From Mucilaginibacter sp. UR6-1 (lineage in GTDB: Bacteria > Bacteroidota > Bacteroidia > Sphingobacteriales > Sphingobacteriaceae), in the NCBI RefSeq assembly GCF_020880975.1, contig NZ_JAJIWP010000003.1:372001-436000 (forward strand): a DNA stretch of 64,000 bases. The letters are read 5' to 3'. Shown here piece after piece: positions 49,005 through 57,316 of this stretch (positions are counted from its first letter, which is position 1; each line of letters starts with the position of its first letter). The translations under genes were made by a program, and so were the position numbers. Below the pieces are notes generated by a model. That model did no database searches, was not told the origin of the DNA, and saw only the letters and a list, made by a program, of their open reading frames with translations.

Positions 49005-49531
49005 TGTTCACTAACAAGGCGCGTATAATAGTAACGCTTTTGTTTTTGGCTTTGGCCGCTGTGTTTGCGTACTATCAAACCTATCAGCTCAGCGCGGTTG
49101 CTGTGTTGCTGGCCGGTTTTGTAGTATGGGGATATTTTAAGGAGGGTACCGTGATTTTAGCCGCCAAACAATTTCATCACAAGGAATTTGATAAGGCGGA
49201 GAAGCTTTTGCTGCAAATACGTAATCCTGAATACCTGGGAAAAAAGCGTCGCGGATTTTACGAATTCATATTCGGAAGCATCAGCCTGCAAAAGCGTGAT
49301 TATGAAGAGGCCGAAAAGCATTTTGAAATAGCCGCCCAATACCCGTTGCGTACGGTTAACGATCATGTGGCGGCGCTGGTGCACGTGGCTACCATAAGCT
49401 ACCGCAACGGTAACTATGAAAAGGCCACCGCATTTTTAGGCCTGGCCGAAAAAAATCGTGACAACATCACCGCCAAAATGCGCGAGGTGCTGAACACGTT
49501 AAAACAAGAGTTAAACAATAAAAAGAAATAG
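49004..49531 (+). CDS. Membrane protein with TPR-like C-terminus
   Basis: A 175-residue protein. Two hydrophobic helices at about 6-26 and 29-46 (ARIIVTLLFLALAAVFAYYQ; LSAVAVLLAGFVVWGYF) are followed by a helical-repeat region (QFHHKEFDKAEKLLLQI, FYEFIFGSISLQKRDYEEAEKHFEIAAQYP, VHVATISYRNGNYEKATAFLGLAEKN), i.e. three TPR-like units. It is co-transcribed with the response regulator (one-base overlap) and may be a partner for the kinase or a scaffold; no family name. Confidence 0.72.
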   Translation: MFTNKARIIVTLLFLALAAVFAYYQTYQLSAVAVLLAGFVVWGYFKEGTVILAAKQFHHKEFDKAEKLLLQIRNPEYLGKKRRGFYEFIFGSISLQKRDYEEAEKHFEIAAQYPLRTVNDHVAALVHVATISYRNGNYEKATAFLGLAEKNRDNITAKMREVLNTLKQELNNKKK

Positions 49532-49557
49532 TACCCATCATTATCAAAAAGATAAAC

Positions 49558-49591
49558 AAGTCCTCTCTCTTGGGGAGGATTTAGGAGGGGT
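49558..49591. repeat. Pyrimidine/purine hairpin fragment upstream of hemE
   Basis: AGTCCTCTCTCTTGGGGAGG and ATTTAGGAGGGGTTA form one arm of the C-rich repeat family; it ends about 8 bases before the hemE start. The GGAGGGG within it would count as a Shine-Dalgarno-like sequence, rare here. Confidence 0.45.
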
Positions 49592-49599
49592 TAAGAGGT

Positions 49600-50625
49600 A
49601 TGAAAGATTCGTTATTTATTAAGGCAGCTTTATCTGAAAAAACAGAGCGCCCACCCGTGTGGATGATGCGCCAGGCCGGCCGTTTTATGAAAGAGTATTG
49701 GGAAATCAAAAACAAATACTCATTCCTGGAGATGTGCAAAACGCCCGAGATTGCCGCTGATGTTACTATGCTGCCGGTTGATTTGCTGGATATTGATGCC
49801 GCTATCCTGTTCTCAGATATATTGGTTACCGGCGAAGCCATGGGCGGAGATCTGAGCTTTACCCAGGGCGTAGGCCCCAAGTTTGCCAACCCGGTACGTA
49901 CCGCTGCCGATATTGACGCGTTGGAAACCGACGTAAACCACCGCCTGCAATACGTTGCTGATGCTATTAAAGTGATACAGCAACGTTTGGATGGTAAAAT
50001 TCCGCTGATCGGTTTTGCCGGCGCGCCGTTTACCGTAATGAGCTATCTGGTTGAGGGCGGCTCGTCAAAGGATTTTAAGCTGACCAAGCTTTTAATGCAC
50101 AACCAGCCGGAGCTGGCGCATCGCCTGCTTGCAAAAATAGCCACTGTAACAGCCGACTACCTTAATCTGCAAATTGCTGCCGGTGTAAACGCCGTACAGA
50201 TATTTGACAGTTGGGCCCAGGCGCTATCGTGGGATGATTATACCGAATTTTCGCACCGTTACATCACCGAGATCATCAGTAAGCTGAACCGTAAGGATAT
50301 TCCGGTGATATCGTTCTGTAAAGGCAGCTCGGTGTTCGCGCCGCTGATGGCTGAGGCTAAACCGGATGTGATCTCTATCGACTGGAATGTCGACTTGAAG
50401 GATATTAAGCAACGCCTGCCGCAAGGCATCGCTGTACAAGGTAACCTTGATCCGCACATATTATACGCTGATAAAAAAGTGATAAAAGAGCGCATACACC
50501 GCCTGTTTGAGCGTATGCGCGGCGAAGATGGTTTTATATTCAACCTCGGCCACGGCATTATGCCCGATATTCCGTTTGATAACGTGAAGTACGCGGTTGG
50601 GGTGATAAAGGAGTTTAGATATTAA
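49600..50625 (+). CDS. hemE: Uroporphyrinogen decarboxylase
   Basis: A 341-residue TIM-barrel enzyme that removes four carboxyl groups from uroporphyrinogen III to give coproporphyrinogen. The signature PPVWMMRQAGRFMKEYWEIK (cut) at the start and IGFAGAPFTVMSYLVEGG (about 144-161) in the middle are diagnostic, as is NLGHGIMPDIPFDNVKYAV (about 315-333) near the end. The length is normal for the family (340-355). It is the last of the core heme genes in this cluster; hemF or hemN and hemH do not follow here. Confidence 0.94.
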   Translation: MKDSLFIKAALSEKTERPPVWMMRQAGRFMKEYWEIKNKYSFLEMCKTPEIAADVTMLPVDLLDIDAAILFSDILVTGEAMGGDLSFTQGVGPKFANPVRTAADIDALETDVNHRLQYVADAIKVIQQRLDGKIPLIGFAGAPFTVMSYLVEGGSSKDFKLTKLLMHNQPELAHRLLAKIATVTADYLNLQIAAGVNAVQIFDSWAQALSWDDYTEFSHRYITEIISKLNRKDIPVISFCKGSSVFAPLMAEAKPDVISIDWNVDLKDIKQRLPQGIAVQGNLDPHILYADKKVIKERIHRLFERMRGEDGFIFNLGHGIMPDIPFDNVKYAVGVIKEFRY

Positions 50626-50711
50626 ACTCAGCCCCCTAACCCCCTGAAGGGGGAATTGGATGTGCAGATGTGTTTATATGCAAATGTGCAGATGAAATAA
50701 AAGCGGAGGCC

Positions 50712-50788
50712 TGTCACCCTGAGCTTGTCGAAGGGTGAGTGGGGGGGGTGACAAAGAGGCTAATGCTTCGACAAGCTCAGCATGACAT
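50712..50788. repeat. REP-like palindromic repeat, copy 4
   Basis: GTCACCCTGAGCTTGTCGAA ... CTTCGACAAGCTCAGCATGAC, split; same element as at 45680 and 45800. The centre here is G-rich (GTGGGGGGGGTGAC). Confidence 0.85.
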
Positions 50789-50903
50789 GGCGGATGCAAT
50801 TAACAAGTTATTAAAAAAAACAAAAACCTCTCATAACCCTATCCTCCGGCCTCTTAATTTTCGGGTAGCAGGTTGAAGCACTACCGCTAATAGAAAATTA
50901 AAA

Positions 50904-50957
50904 AGCCGGCGATTTTTGTTTCTTTTGATCGCTCAAAAGAAATTTGGGACAGGTAAT
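50904..50957. repeat. Dispersed 54-bp repeat, copy 2
   Basis: Matches 1506-1559 with two differences (GATCGC for GATCGT; TTTGGG for TTTAGG). Both differences are outside the arms TTCTTTTG / CAAAAGAA. It lies 25 bases before hemJ. Confidence 0.75.
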
Positions 50958-50981
50958 GAAGATGCTTAACTGAGTGCGCCA

Positions 50982-51515
50982 ATGTACGAATACATAAAAG
51001 CCATACACATTATATTTGTAGTCTGCTGGATGGCGGGGCTGTTTTACATTGTGCGCCTGTTTATTTACCATACCGAAGCGCAGCAAAAGCCCGAGCCGGA
51101 TCGCCGCATCCTGTCGGAGCAGTTCGAGATCATGGAGCGCAAGCTGTGGTATATCATTGCCGTGCCATCCATGGTGCTAACCCTGCTGGCCGGTATAAGT
51201 ATGCTGATAATGGTACCCGCCTGGCTGCACCAGGGCTGGATGCACATCAAGCTCACCTTTGTTGTAGGGCTAATTGTTTACCACCACATCTGCCAAAGCA
51301 AAATAAAACAGATGCGCAAAGGCATCTTCAAATGGACGTCCACCCAGCTACGCATCTGGAATGAACTGGCGACTATCTTCCTTTTCGCCATTGTATTTTT
51401 AGTAGTACTTAAAAACTCGCTTAACTGGATCTTCGGCGTAATCGGCATTATCGTTTTCTCGATGATCATCATGTCTGCCGTGAAGATTTATAAACACTTC
51501 CGCGAGAAGAAATAA
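50982..51515 (+). CDS. hemJ: Protoporphyrinogen IX oxidase HemJ-like membrane protein
   Basis: A 177-residue protein with four membrane helices. The N-terminal IKAIHIIFVVCWMAGLFYIVRLFIYH carries the conserved heme-ligand His (H10), the LFYIVRL..YHTEAQ segment and later MERKLWYIIAVPSMVLTLLAGISML with the conserved lysine, the pattern of the HemJ (CopD-like) family. HemJ oxidises protoporphyrinogen IX with the help of the membrane quinone pool. Its place after hemE supports the assignment. It is separated from hemE by 356 bases of repeats, so it probably has its own promoter. Confidence 0.85.
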   Translation: MYEYIKAIHIIFVVCWMAGLFYIVRLFIYHTEAQQKPEPDRRILSEQFEIMERKLWYIIAVPSMVLTLLAGISMLIMVPAWLHQGWMHIKLTFVVGLIVYHHICQSKIKQMRKGIFKWTSTQLRIWNELATIFLFAIVFLVVLKNSLNWIFGVIGIIVFSMIIMSAVKIYKHFREKK

Positions 51516-51576
51516 TTTTCTACTTTTTTTCTTACCTCTTGCAACCATTTCCTGCAAACATTCATCTTACCTTTAA

Positions 51577-52149
51577 ATGATGTTTTTGGAGCCAACCTTT
51601 ACAATTGATGATGTGATACAGCGATGCCAAACGGGTGACCGAAAGGCATGTGAAGCTCTGTATAAGCAATTCGCTTCAAAAATGCTTGCGGTATGTATGC
51701 GTTACGCGGTTGACAGGATGGAGGCCGAAGATATGCTGCAGAACGGTTTTATCAAGGTGTTTAAAAACCTGGTGAACTATCGCGGCGAAGGATCATTTGA
51801 GGGATGGATACGTCGTATCATGGTACACAGCTCCATTGAATATTACCGCAAGCATCATAAAATGATGCAAGTGGTTGATATTACCGAGCATGGGCACGAG
51901 CAATCGGTTAACCCGGCTGCCGCGGCCAACCTCGATGCTAAGGATTTGCTGGCCATGGTGCAGCAGTTAGCCCCGGGTTACCGCATGGTGTTTAACCTGT
52001 ATGCTATTGAGGGTTACACCCATAAGGAGATAGCCGAAATAGTAGGCATCACAGAGGGGGCATCAAAATCGCAGCTATCAAGGGCGCGTGCTATTTTAAA
52101 GGAATTAATTGCTAAAAGCGATGGAAAAAGGTATGAATATGCAGGATAA
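51577..52149 (+). CDS. ECF-type RNA polymerase sigma factor
   Basis: A 190-residue sigma-70 family protein of the extracytoplasmic-function type. Region 2: CQTGDRKACEALYKQFASKMLAVCMRYAVDRMEAEDMLQNGFIKVFKNL (parts, about 15-65); region 4: LAPGYRMVFNLYAIEGYTHKEIAEIVGITEGASKSQLSRARAIL (parts, about 130-175) with its helix-turn-helix. The next gene overlaps its end by 29 bases and is a single-span protein with a DNA/anti-sigma-like layout, so they form an operon. What triggers the sigma factor is not visible. Confidence 0.92.
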   Translation: MMFLEPTFTIDDVIQRCQTGDRKACEALYKQFASKMLAVCMRYAVDRMEAEDMLQNGFIKVFKNLVNYRGEGSFEGWIRRIMVHSSIEYYRKHHKMMQVVDITEHGHEQSVNPAAAANLDAKDLLAMVQQLAPGYRMVFNLYAIEGYTHKEIAEIVGITEGASKSQLSRARAILKELIAKSDGKRYEYAG

Positions 52150-52930
52150 CGAGCTCGACGATCTGTTCAGAAACAAGCTGAACGGGCTGGAAGTAGAACC
52201 ATCCGGCAACGTGTGGGGCAATATTGTGGCCGGGCTTGATGTGGACAAAAAGAAGAAACCGCTATGGGCTTACATTAGCGCTGCTGCATCGGTTATAATA
52301 ATTGCTACAGCCGGTTTGTTGCTCATGAAGCAGCAGGAGGTTAAGCCTGAGAATAATACCCAACGTATTACTAAAGTGCAGCCTGCAAAAAAAGTAGCTG
52401 ATGTAACTAAACCGGCCGAGCAGCCGGTTCTTGCTCAAAATACTGAAAAAAGCAGTGCCCCGGTAACAACCCCTGTTGAGGAAATGCGAAATGAGCATAG
52501 TAAAAAGGAAAAATCTGCCCCGGCCAAATTAGCCAGGGTACGTGCAACACCTCTAAAACCAATAGCGGGTATTAAAACAAAGCCTATACTTATTGCCGAG
52601 GTGGCGCAACAACCGCAGCAAAGTATCAGCACACCGGTACTGCCTGATGCAGCGGTAACGCTTAGCGAAAAAAGTATTTCGGCCGAGCCCGAACCATTTA
52701 AAACAAAGCCTGTTATAATTGCTTCGGCAGGGCTGCCTCAAATGCAGAAAACAATTGCTGAGCAACCGGAAAAAAAGAAGCGCAGGGGCTTGGGTGGCTT
52801 GCTTAACGCCATCGTATCAAAAATTGATAAACGTAAGGATAAGATAATAGAATTTGAAGATAACGGCGATGGCCAAAGGCTTACGGGCATTAACCTCGGC
52901 ATCATTAAAATAGAAACTGAAGAAGAATAA
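52121..52930 (+). CDS. Single-span membrane protein, probable regulator partner of the sigma factor
   Basis: A 269-residue protein. The cytoplasmic N-terminal part (1-42, DNELDDLFRNKLNGLEVEPSGNVWGNI) resembles the short helix-rich anti-sigma-like domains found beside Bacteroidota sigma factors; then one membrane helix (about 47-63, YISAAASVIIIATAGLLLM) and a periplasmic Lys/Pro/Ala-rich region (about 65-230), ending in a helix with IVSKIDKRKDKIIEFED. It overlaps the sigma gene by 29 bases in another frame. An anti-sigma role is inferred from context; no ZAS motif is present. ATGs at 52121, 52133 and 52139 are possible. Confidence 0.7.
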   Translation: MEKGMNMQDNELDDLFRNKLNGLEVEPSGNVWGNIVAGLDVDKKKKPLWAYISAAASVIIIATAGLLLMKQQEVKPENNTQRITKVQPAKKVADVTKPAEQPVLAQNTEKSSAPVTTPVEEMRNEHSKKEKSAPAKLARVRATPLKPIAGIKTKPILIAEVAQQPQQSISTPVLPDAAVTLSEKSISAEPEPFKTKPVIIASAGLPQMQKTIAEQPEKKKRRGLGGLLNAIVSKIDKRKDKIIEFEDNGDGQRLTGINLGIIKIETEEE

Positions 52931-52960
52931 ATCAACTTAAATATACACTACACAATATAT

Positions 52961-53800
52961 ATGAAACGCCTGATTTTTACACTAATAACCGCTGGTTTTA
53001 CCACCGCGCTCTTCGCGCAAAACAATGCCGACAGTGTGGTTACTACTACCACCACAATAACTACTACTACAAGCCCCAAAGGCACGGTTACGGATACCGT
53101 TGTTCGTAAAAAACGTAAAATGACTTTCCATTTTACTACTAATAATAATGATACTATCCGCGAGGTATCTAAACATCCGGGATGGTCTTTCACGCCAACA
53201 TTTTCACGCGTGGATATCGGGTTTGCCACCTTGGTTGACAACGGCAGCTTTACGCTATCGCCCGAGAACGAATTTTTGCGCTACCGATCATGGAAGAGCA
53301 GCAACTTCGGGTTTGACTTGCTGGAGCTTGGCTACCGTTTTAACAGCTCATTTAAAATATACGCCTCTGCCGGTTTTGACTGGACGCGTTTTCGCTTGCG
53401 TGAGAACGTTACCCCGCTTCGTTTCCAGGATCAGTTAACTTACAGCGTTGATGATGTTGATTATAATAAAAATGTGTTTTCATCAACCTACCTGCGCCTG
53501 CCGCTATCGTTTTACTGGAGAAGCAAAAATGATAATGCCGGTCATCGCTTCCATATTGTGGCAGGCCCAATATTCGGTTTGCTAATTGATGGCCACGTAC
53601 GCCAAAAAAGCCTGGAGAACGGCGATCAGCACTTCAGGGCCGGCTTTAACATGGCTAAAGTAAGGTATGGCGGCTTTTTACGCGCGGGCTACGGCGGTAT
53701 AGGTTTCTTTGCCAAATATTATGCTAACGATATGTTTGAGGATAGTCCGGCGCAAAAGGGCTTAAAGAACTTCTCGTTCGGCGCTACCGTTGGATTCTAA
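52961..53800 (+). CDS. Outer membrane beta-barrel protein
   Basis: A 279-residue protein with signal peptide (1-19, TALFA-QN). A low-complexity VVTTTTTITTTTSPKGTVTD stretch (about 24-43) follows, then a barrel region with alternating strands (FGFDLLELGYRFNSSFKIYASAGFDWTRF, RFHIVAGPIFGLLIDGHV, RYGGFLRAGYGGIGFFAKYYAND, cut in parts) and a C-terminal NFSFGATVGF ending in F. It starts 30 bases after the sigma-partner gene and may be a target or part of that operon. The exact family is uncertain; the strand pattern is clear. Confidence 0.78.
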   Translation: MKRLIFTLITAGFTTALFAQNNADSVVTTTTTITTTTSPKGTVTDTVVRKKRKMTFHFTTNNNDTIREVSKHPGWSFTPTFSRVDIGFATLVDNGSFTLSPENEFLRYRSWKSSNFGFDLLELGYRFNSSFKIYASAGFDWTRFRLRENVTPLRFQDQLTYSVDDVDYNKNVFSSTYLRLPLSFYWRSKNDNAGHRFHIVAGPIFGLLIDGHVRQKSLENGDQHFRAGFNMAKVRYGGFLRAGYGGIGFFAKYYANDMFEDSPAQKGLKNFSFGATVGF

Positions 53801-53822
53801 ATTGAATACAAATTCCACTTAC

Positions 53823-53848
53823 AAGGCTGCCTTCGGGTGGCCTTTTTG
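53823..53848 (+). terminator. Terminator with UUCG tetraloop
   Basis: AAGGC-TGCC-TTCG-GGTG-GCCTT then TTTTT: stable stem with a TTCG loop, ending the outer membrane protein gene. The next gene starts at 53870. Confidence 0.85.
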
Positions 53849-53869
53849 TTTTGTGTATATTTGCCGGTG

Positions 53870-54868
53870 ATGACTGATAATTCATTTTTGCAGGCGGCAA
53901 ACGTAAGCATGCGTTACCCGGGTGTACATAACGCGGGTGTAAACAATGTTGATCTGCATATACGGCCACATGCTATTACGGCCATAGTAGGTTCAAGCGG
54001 CAGCGGCAAAACAACTTTATTGCGTTTGCTTTATGGTTTGATGTCGCCTGACTCGGGGTTGATTACCTTTAAACGCGAACGTATTTGGGGCCCTGAGGAA
54101 AAGCTGATTCCGGGGCACGACAGCATGAAGATGGTAACCCAGCATACCGATGACCTGAACCTGTTTGCCAAGGTGGCCGATAATGTTTCTATACTGTTGC
54201 CCAGCACGAACCTAAAGGCAAAAAAGGAAAAGACCGAAACGGTATTACAGCAACTCAATATGCTGCACCTGGCCGGTAAGCGCATAGCCGACCTGAGCGG
54301 CGGCGAAAAGCAACGCGTAGCAATAGCCCGTGCTTTGGTTACCCAGCCCGAGGTGTTGTTTTTAGATGAACCCTTTAACCAGGTGGATACCTCATTCAGG
54401 GATGGCTTGCAGCGCGATATAAGGCAGATAGTTAAGGAAACGGGCATTACCGTGGTAATGGTATCGCATGACCCGGCAGAGGTACTCTCTATGGCTGATG
54501 TATTGGTGGTGATGAAGGATGGCGAGATCATTGAATCGGGTGCTCCACAGGAGTTGTATCAGCACCCGGGCAGTTTGTATACCGCCAAACTTTTGGGCAA
54601 CTGTAATGTGCTTACAACACAGCAAGCCAAATTGCTCAACATATCATCACAAAAGCAAACCGTAGTTATTTACCCTGATGACCTAACCATTACCAGTAGC
54701 CTTAGCCACCGCGACTGGACGGTTACCGAAATACTGTTTAAAGGTTTTTACGAGGAATTGCTGCTTGAGCGTGATGGCGTTTTACTGCGCACCATCAACC
54801 TGAAAAAAGGTGCTCATCATGTTAGTGAAAAGCTGCACATCAAAGTAAACAGGTGGCTTGAGTATTAA
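53870..54868 (+). CDS. ABC transporter ATP-binding protein
   Basis: A 332-residue ATPase. Walker A GSSGSGKTT (41-49), Q loop TQHTDDLNLF, signature LSGGEKQRVAIARAL (142-156), Walker B VLFLDEP (162-168), and H-loop VVMVSHDPAEVL. The C-terminal part (about 250-332) is TOBE-like, as in polyamine/phosphate/molybdate importers. No permease gene is adjacent, so the substrate is open. The ATG at 53870 is preferred; the open frame extends 33 bases further upstream into the terminator. Confidence 0.9.
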   Translation: MTDNSFLQAANVSMRYPGVHNAGVNNVDLHIRPHAITAIVGSSGSGKTTLLRLLYGLMSPDSGLITFKRERIWGPEEKLIPGHDSMKMVTQHTDDLNLFAKVADNVSILLPSTNLKAKKEKTETVLQQLNMLHLAGKRIADLSGGEKQRVAIARALVTQPEVLFLDEPFNQVDTSFRDGLQRDIRQIVKETGITVVMVSHDPAEVLSMADVLVVMKDGEIIESGAPQELYQHPGSLYTAKLLGNCNVLTTQQAKLLNISSQKQTVVIYPDDLTITSSLSHRDWTVTEILFKGFYEELLLERDGVLLRTINLKKGAHHVSEKLHIKVNRWLEY

Positions 54869-54885
54869 GCCACCTGCCGTTTAAA

Positions 54886-56772
54886 TTATTTCTTCTCTAT
54901 CACCCTTACCTTTAAAAAGCTTGGGCTCGATTTAGAGGTATATACCTTATGCGTAGCTTTCTTGAAGTCGCTATCTTTAGCTTTCATAATATCCTGAAAC
55001 TGCTGCGTGTTCCTGTCAATAAGCGGGAACCAGGTGCTTTGTACCTGTACCATAATACGGTGCCCCTTTTTAAAAGTGTGCAGCACATCCTGCAACTCAA
55101 AGTTTACCGGGGTTATTTCATCGGGTTTAAAAGGTTCTGGCTTTTCAAAACTGTTACGGAACTTACCACGCATGGCCTCGCTGCGCACCATTTGTTGGTA
55201 GCCAGCCATAACTACACCTTTCCCCGCAAACTTATTGCTGCTTGCCGAGTCGGGATAAACATCAATTACTTTCACAACCCAATCGGCATCGGTACCCGTG
55301 GTTGATACTTTAAGGTTGGCCCATATATCGCCTGCAAGGGTAATATCGTCAGTCAATACATCGGTTTGATAAACCAGTACATCCGGGCGTTGAGCGGCAA
55401 AACGCTGGTCGGCGGTCATGTATTCACGATCCATATCCATGCTGATGTTGTTAACAAATGGCACCGGTTTGTTCGGATCAGACACGAACTCCTCAAAAAT
55501 TTCTCTTGTATTAGACGGAGGGGAAAACGATAACTTACCGCCAGGCAAAAAGTAAAGATTTTTCTCTGTAGCCTCTTTGGGCGGCCATGTAGTGTAAGTG
55601 TTCCATTTATTAGCACCGGTTTCAAAGGCGTTTATTTTAGGCAGATTGAAATCGCTTGTGCCTTTCAGATAATGGCTAAAGAATTTAAACTCTATGCTTT
55701 CGCGATAGAAAGGGCCTGTTTCGCCACCGAAGTCAACATCACCTAAATGATCACCTGTGCCCCTTGCCCAGCCGCCATGTACCCAAGGACCGATAGCCCA
55801 ATAAACCGGCGTTTTAGGGTTGTTTTTGGCTAAAACTTTATACGTATTGATGCCGCCATACAAATCCTCTGCATCATACCAGCCGCCGGTAACCAGTACC
55901 GCAGTTTTTATATCGTGCAGGTGGGTCAATACATTCCTGTCCTGCCAGTGCTTGTCGTAGTTGGGATGGTCCATCATCTCGTTCCACAGGCGGATGGTAT
56001 CCTTAAAATACTTCACGTTACTGTTACGCATCGAGCCCATCTCTAAAAAGAATTTATAACCATCCTCAGTACCGAAGTCGACGCGGCTGCCGCGGCGCTG
56101 GGTAGGCTTGTTATCCTGCCTGTTGGTAAAGCCCGGGTAAAAGCCAAAATTGGCCACCAGCATAAACGCACCGTTATGAAAGGCATCATCGCGATACAGA
56201 TCAGCAATGGGTGCCTGCGGCGATGCGGCTGCCAATGCCGGGTGGCGGCTCAGTAAGGCCGTTGTAGTATAAAAGCCGGGATAGGAGATACCCCAAACGC
56301 CTACCTTGCCATTATTGCCGGCAACGTTTTTCAGTAGCCAGTCAATGGTATCGTAGGTGTCGGTGCCCTCGTCAACCTCCTTTTTGCTTTTGTGCTTTTC
56401 AAGTTCGGGTGTCATCTCCTCGTAAATGCCCTCGCTCATCCAGCGGCCGCGTACATCCTGATAAACAAATATATAGCCATCCTTTAAAAATAAAGGAGAG
56501 GGGCCAAGGCTGCCTTTATATTTATCGGTACCATAAGGCGCAACGCTATATGGCGTACGGTCCATCATGAAAGGATATTTCTTCGTCTTATCCTTCGGTA
56601 CATAAACCGAGGTAAATAGCTTTACCCCATCGCGCATGGGTATATGGTACTCAAATTTTTGGTAGTTGGCTTTTATGTATTCGGCATCGGGGTTATTGGG
56701 CTGAGCCTTTAAGGCCGTTATGCCAAAGGCGAAAAACATCAGGCATAAAGCTATGGTGTAGCGTATTTTCAT
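54886..56772 (-). CDS. Exported CocE/NonD-family hydrolase (S15-like)
   Basis: A 628-residue serine hydrolase with signal peptide (1-23, LKA-Q). The alpha/beta-hydrolase core has EYHIPMRDGVKLFTSVYVPKD at the start, YQDVRGRWMSEG, nucleophile S163 in WGISYPGFYT, an acidic residue in TGGWYDAEDLYGG and H in GPWVHGGWARG. A C-terminal jelly-roll domain (about 425-625) with VSTTGTDADWVVKVIDVYP is typical of X-prolyl dipeptidyl-peptidase-like and cocaine-esterase-like enzymes. It could be a glutaryl-7-ACA acylase or peptidase; the substrate is unknown. Confidence 0.88.
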   Translation of the reverse strand: MKIRYTIALCLMFFAFGITALKAQPNNPDAEYIKANYQKFEYHIPMRDGVKLFTSVYVPKDKTKKYPFMMDRTPYSVAPYGTDKYKGSLGPSPLFLKDGYIFVYQDVRGRWMSEGIYEEMTPELEKHKSKKEVDEGTDTYDTIDWLLKNVAGNNGKVGVWGISYPGFYTTTALLSRHPALAAASPQAPIADLYRDDAFHNGAFMLVANFGFYPGFTNRQDNKPTQRRGSRVDFGTEDGYKFFLEMGSMRNSNVKYFKDTIRLWNEMMDHPNYDKHWQDRNVLTHLHDIKTAVLVTGGWYDAEDLYGGINTYKVLAKNNPKTPVYWAIGPWVHGGWARGTGDHLGDVDFGGETGPFYRESIEFKFFSHYLKGTSDFNLPKINAFETGANKWNTYTTWPPKEATEKNLYFLPGGKLSFSPPSNTREIFEEFVSDPNKPVPFVNNISMDMDREYMTADQRFAAQRPDVLVYQTDVLTDDITLAGDIWANLKVSTTGTDADWVVKVIDVYPDSASSNKFAGKGVVMAGYQQMVRSEAMRGKFRNSFEKPEPFKPDEITPVNFELQDVLHTFKKGHRIMVQVQSTWFPLIDRNTQQFQDIMKAKDSDFKKATHKVYTSKSSPSFLKVRVIEKK

Positions 56773-56791
56773 GTATGAGGTGGTGTGGTAA

Positions 56792-57253
56792 TTATTTCAT
56801 TTTGCTGCGTAGATACTTGTCGGAGAAATTGCCTTTTTCCGTTTGATGCTCGTAATCAAATATCGCCCAATCTTCAACATCTTCCTTATGGATAATTACT
56901 TTATCGCCGGTTTTTATATTTTTCAGGTTATAAGCTGAGTCGGCCAGCAGGCCATAAAATTTATTCTCTTTAAAATTCAGTATAACGCTCCACATGTGTT
57001 CGTGAGTTTGACCTTCTATAAAGTCTGACTTTACCATAAACCTATAATTAGTATCAAGCTTGTTTTTTTCCAGGCCTGTTACAAATTCGTTGATGTGGTT
57101 TTGTGCCGTGTCTTTTAAGGCCAAAAATTGTTTATCCTCTCGCTCAAGTTCAGCAAGCTTATATTTTTCACTTTGTTTTGCAGGCTGTTGGCAGGCTATA
57201 AATGTAATAACACAAGCAATGGCTAATACTATTTTTAGGTTAGGTAAATTCAT
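56792..57253 (-). CDS. YegJ-like lipoprotein (DUF2314)
   Basis: A 153-residue lipoprotein; lipobox FIAC with lipidated C21. After a charged linker (QPAKQSEKYKLAELEREDKQF, shown partly) comes a DUF2314-like domain (about 50-153): NYRFMVKSDFIEGQTHEHMWSVILNF, FYGLLADSAYNLKNIKTGDKVIIHKEDVEDWAIFDYE (parts). Family role is unknown. The ATG at 57253 is chosen; a TTG six bases upstream is an alternative. It lies 20 bases from the CocE-type gene on the same strand and the pgk terminator is upstream, so these two may be a unit. Confidence 0.78.
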   Translation of the reverse strand: MNLPNLKIVLAIACVITFIACQQPAKQSEKYKLAELEREDKQFLALKDTAQNHINEFVTGLEKNKLDTNYRFMVKSDFIEGQTHEHMWSVILNFKENKFYGLLADSAYNLKNIKTGDKVIIHKEDVEDWAIFDYEHQTEKGNFSDKYLRSKMK

Positions 57254-57271
57254 GTTCAAAGCTAAATAAAA

Positions 57272-57293
57272 AAGGCGACCATGTGGCCGCCTT
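57272..57293 (-). terminator. Terminator of pgk
   Basis: AAGGCG-A-CC / GG-C-CGCCTT stem with loop ATGT, followed on the minus strand by TTTTTTAT. Confidence 0.8.
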
Positions 57294-57316
57294 CTGTTTA
57301 TCTCGATATGCAGATA

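Larger units (their letters stand above)
50626..50981. repeat. Gene-free stretch with repeats between hemE and hemJ
   Basis: Contents in order: a C-rich arm CAGCCCCCTAACCCCCTGAA at 50631-50650 with its complement GGGGGAATTGG; direct repeats ATGTGCAGATG at about 50660-50670 and 50683-50693; the REP-like element at 50712-50788; an AT-rich stretch; and the 54-bp element 50904-50957. No open frame and no terminator with a T run was found here. Confidence 0.6.
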
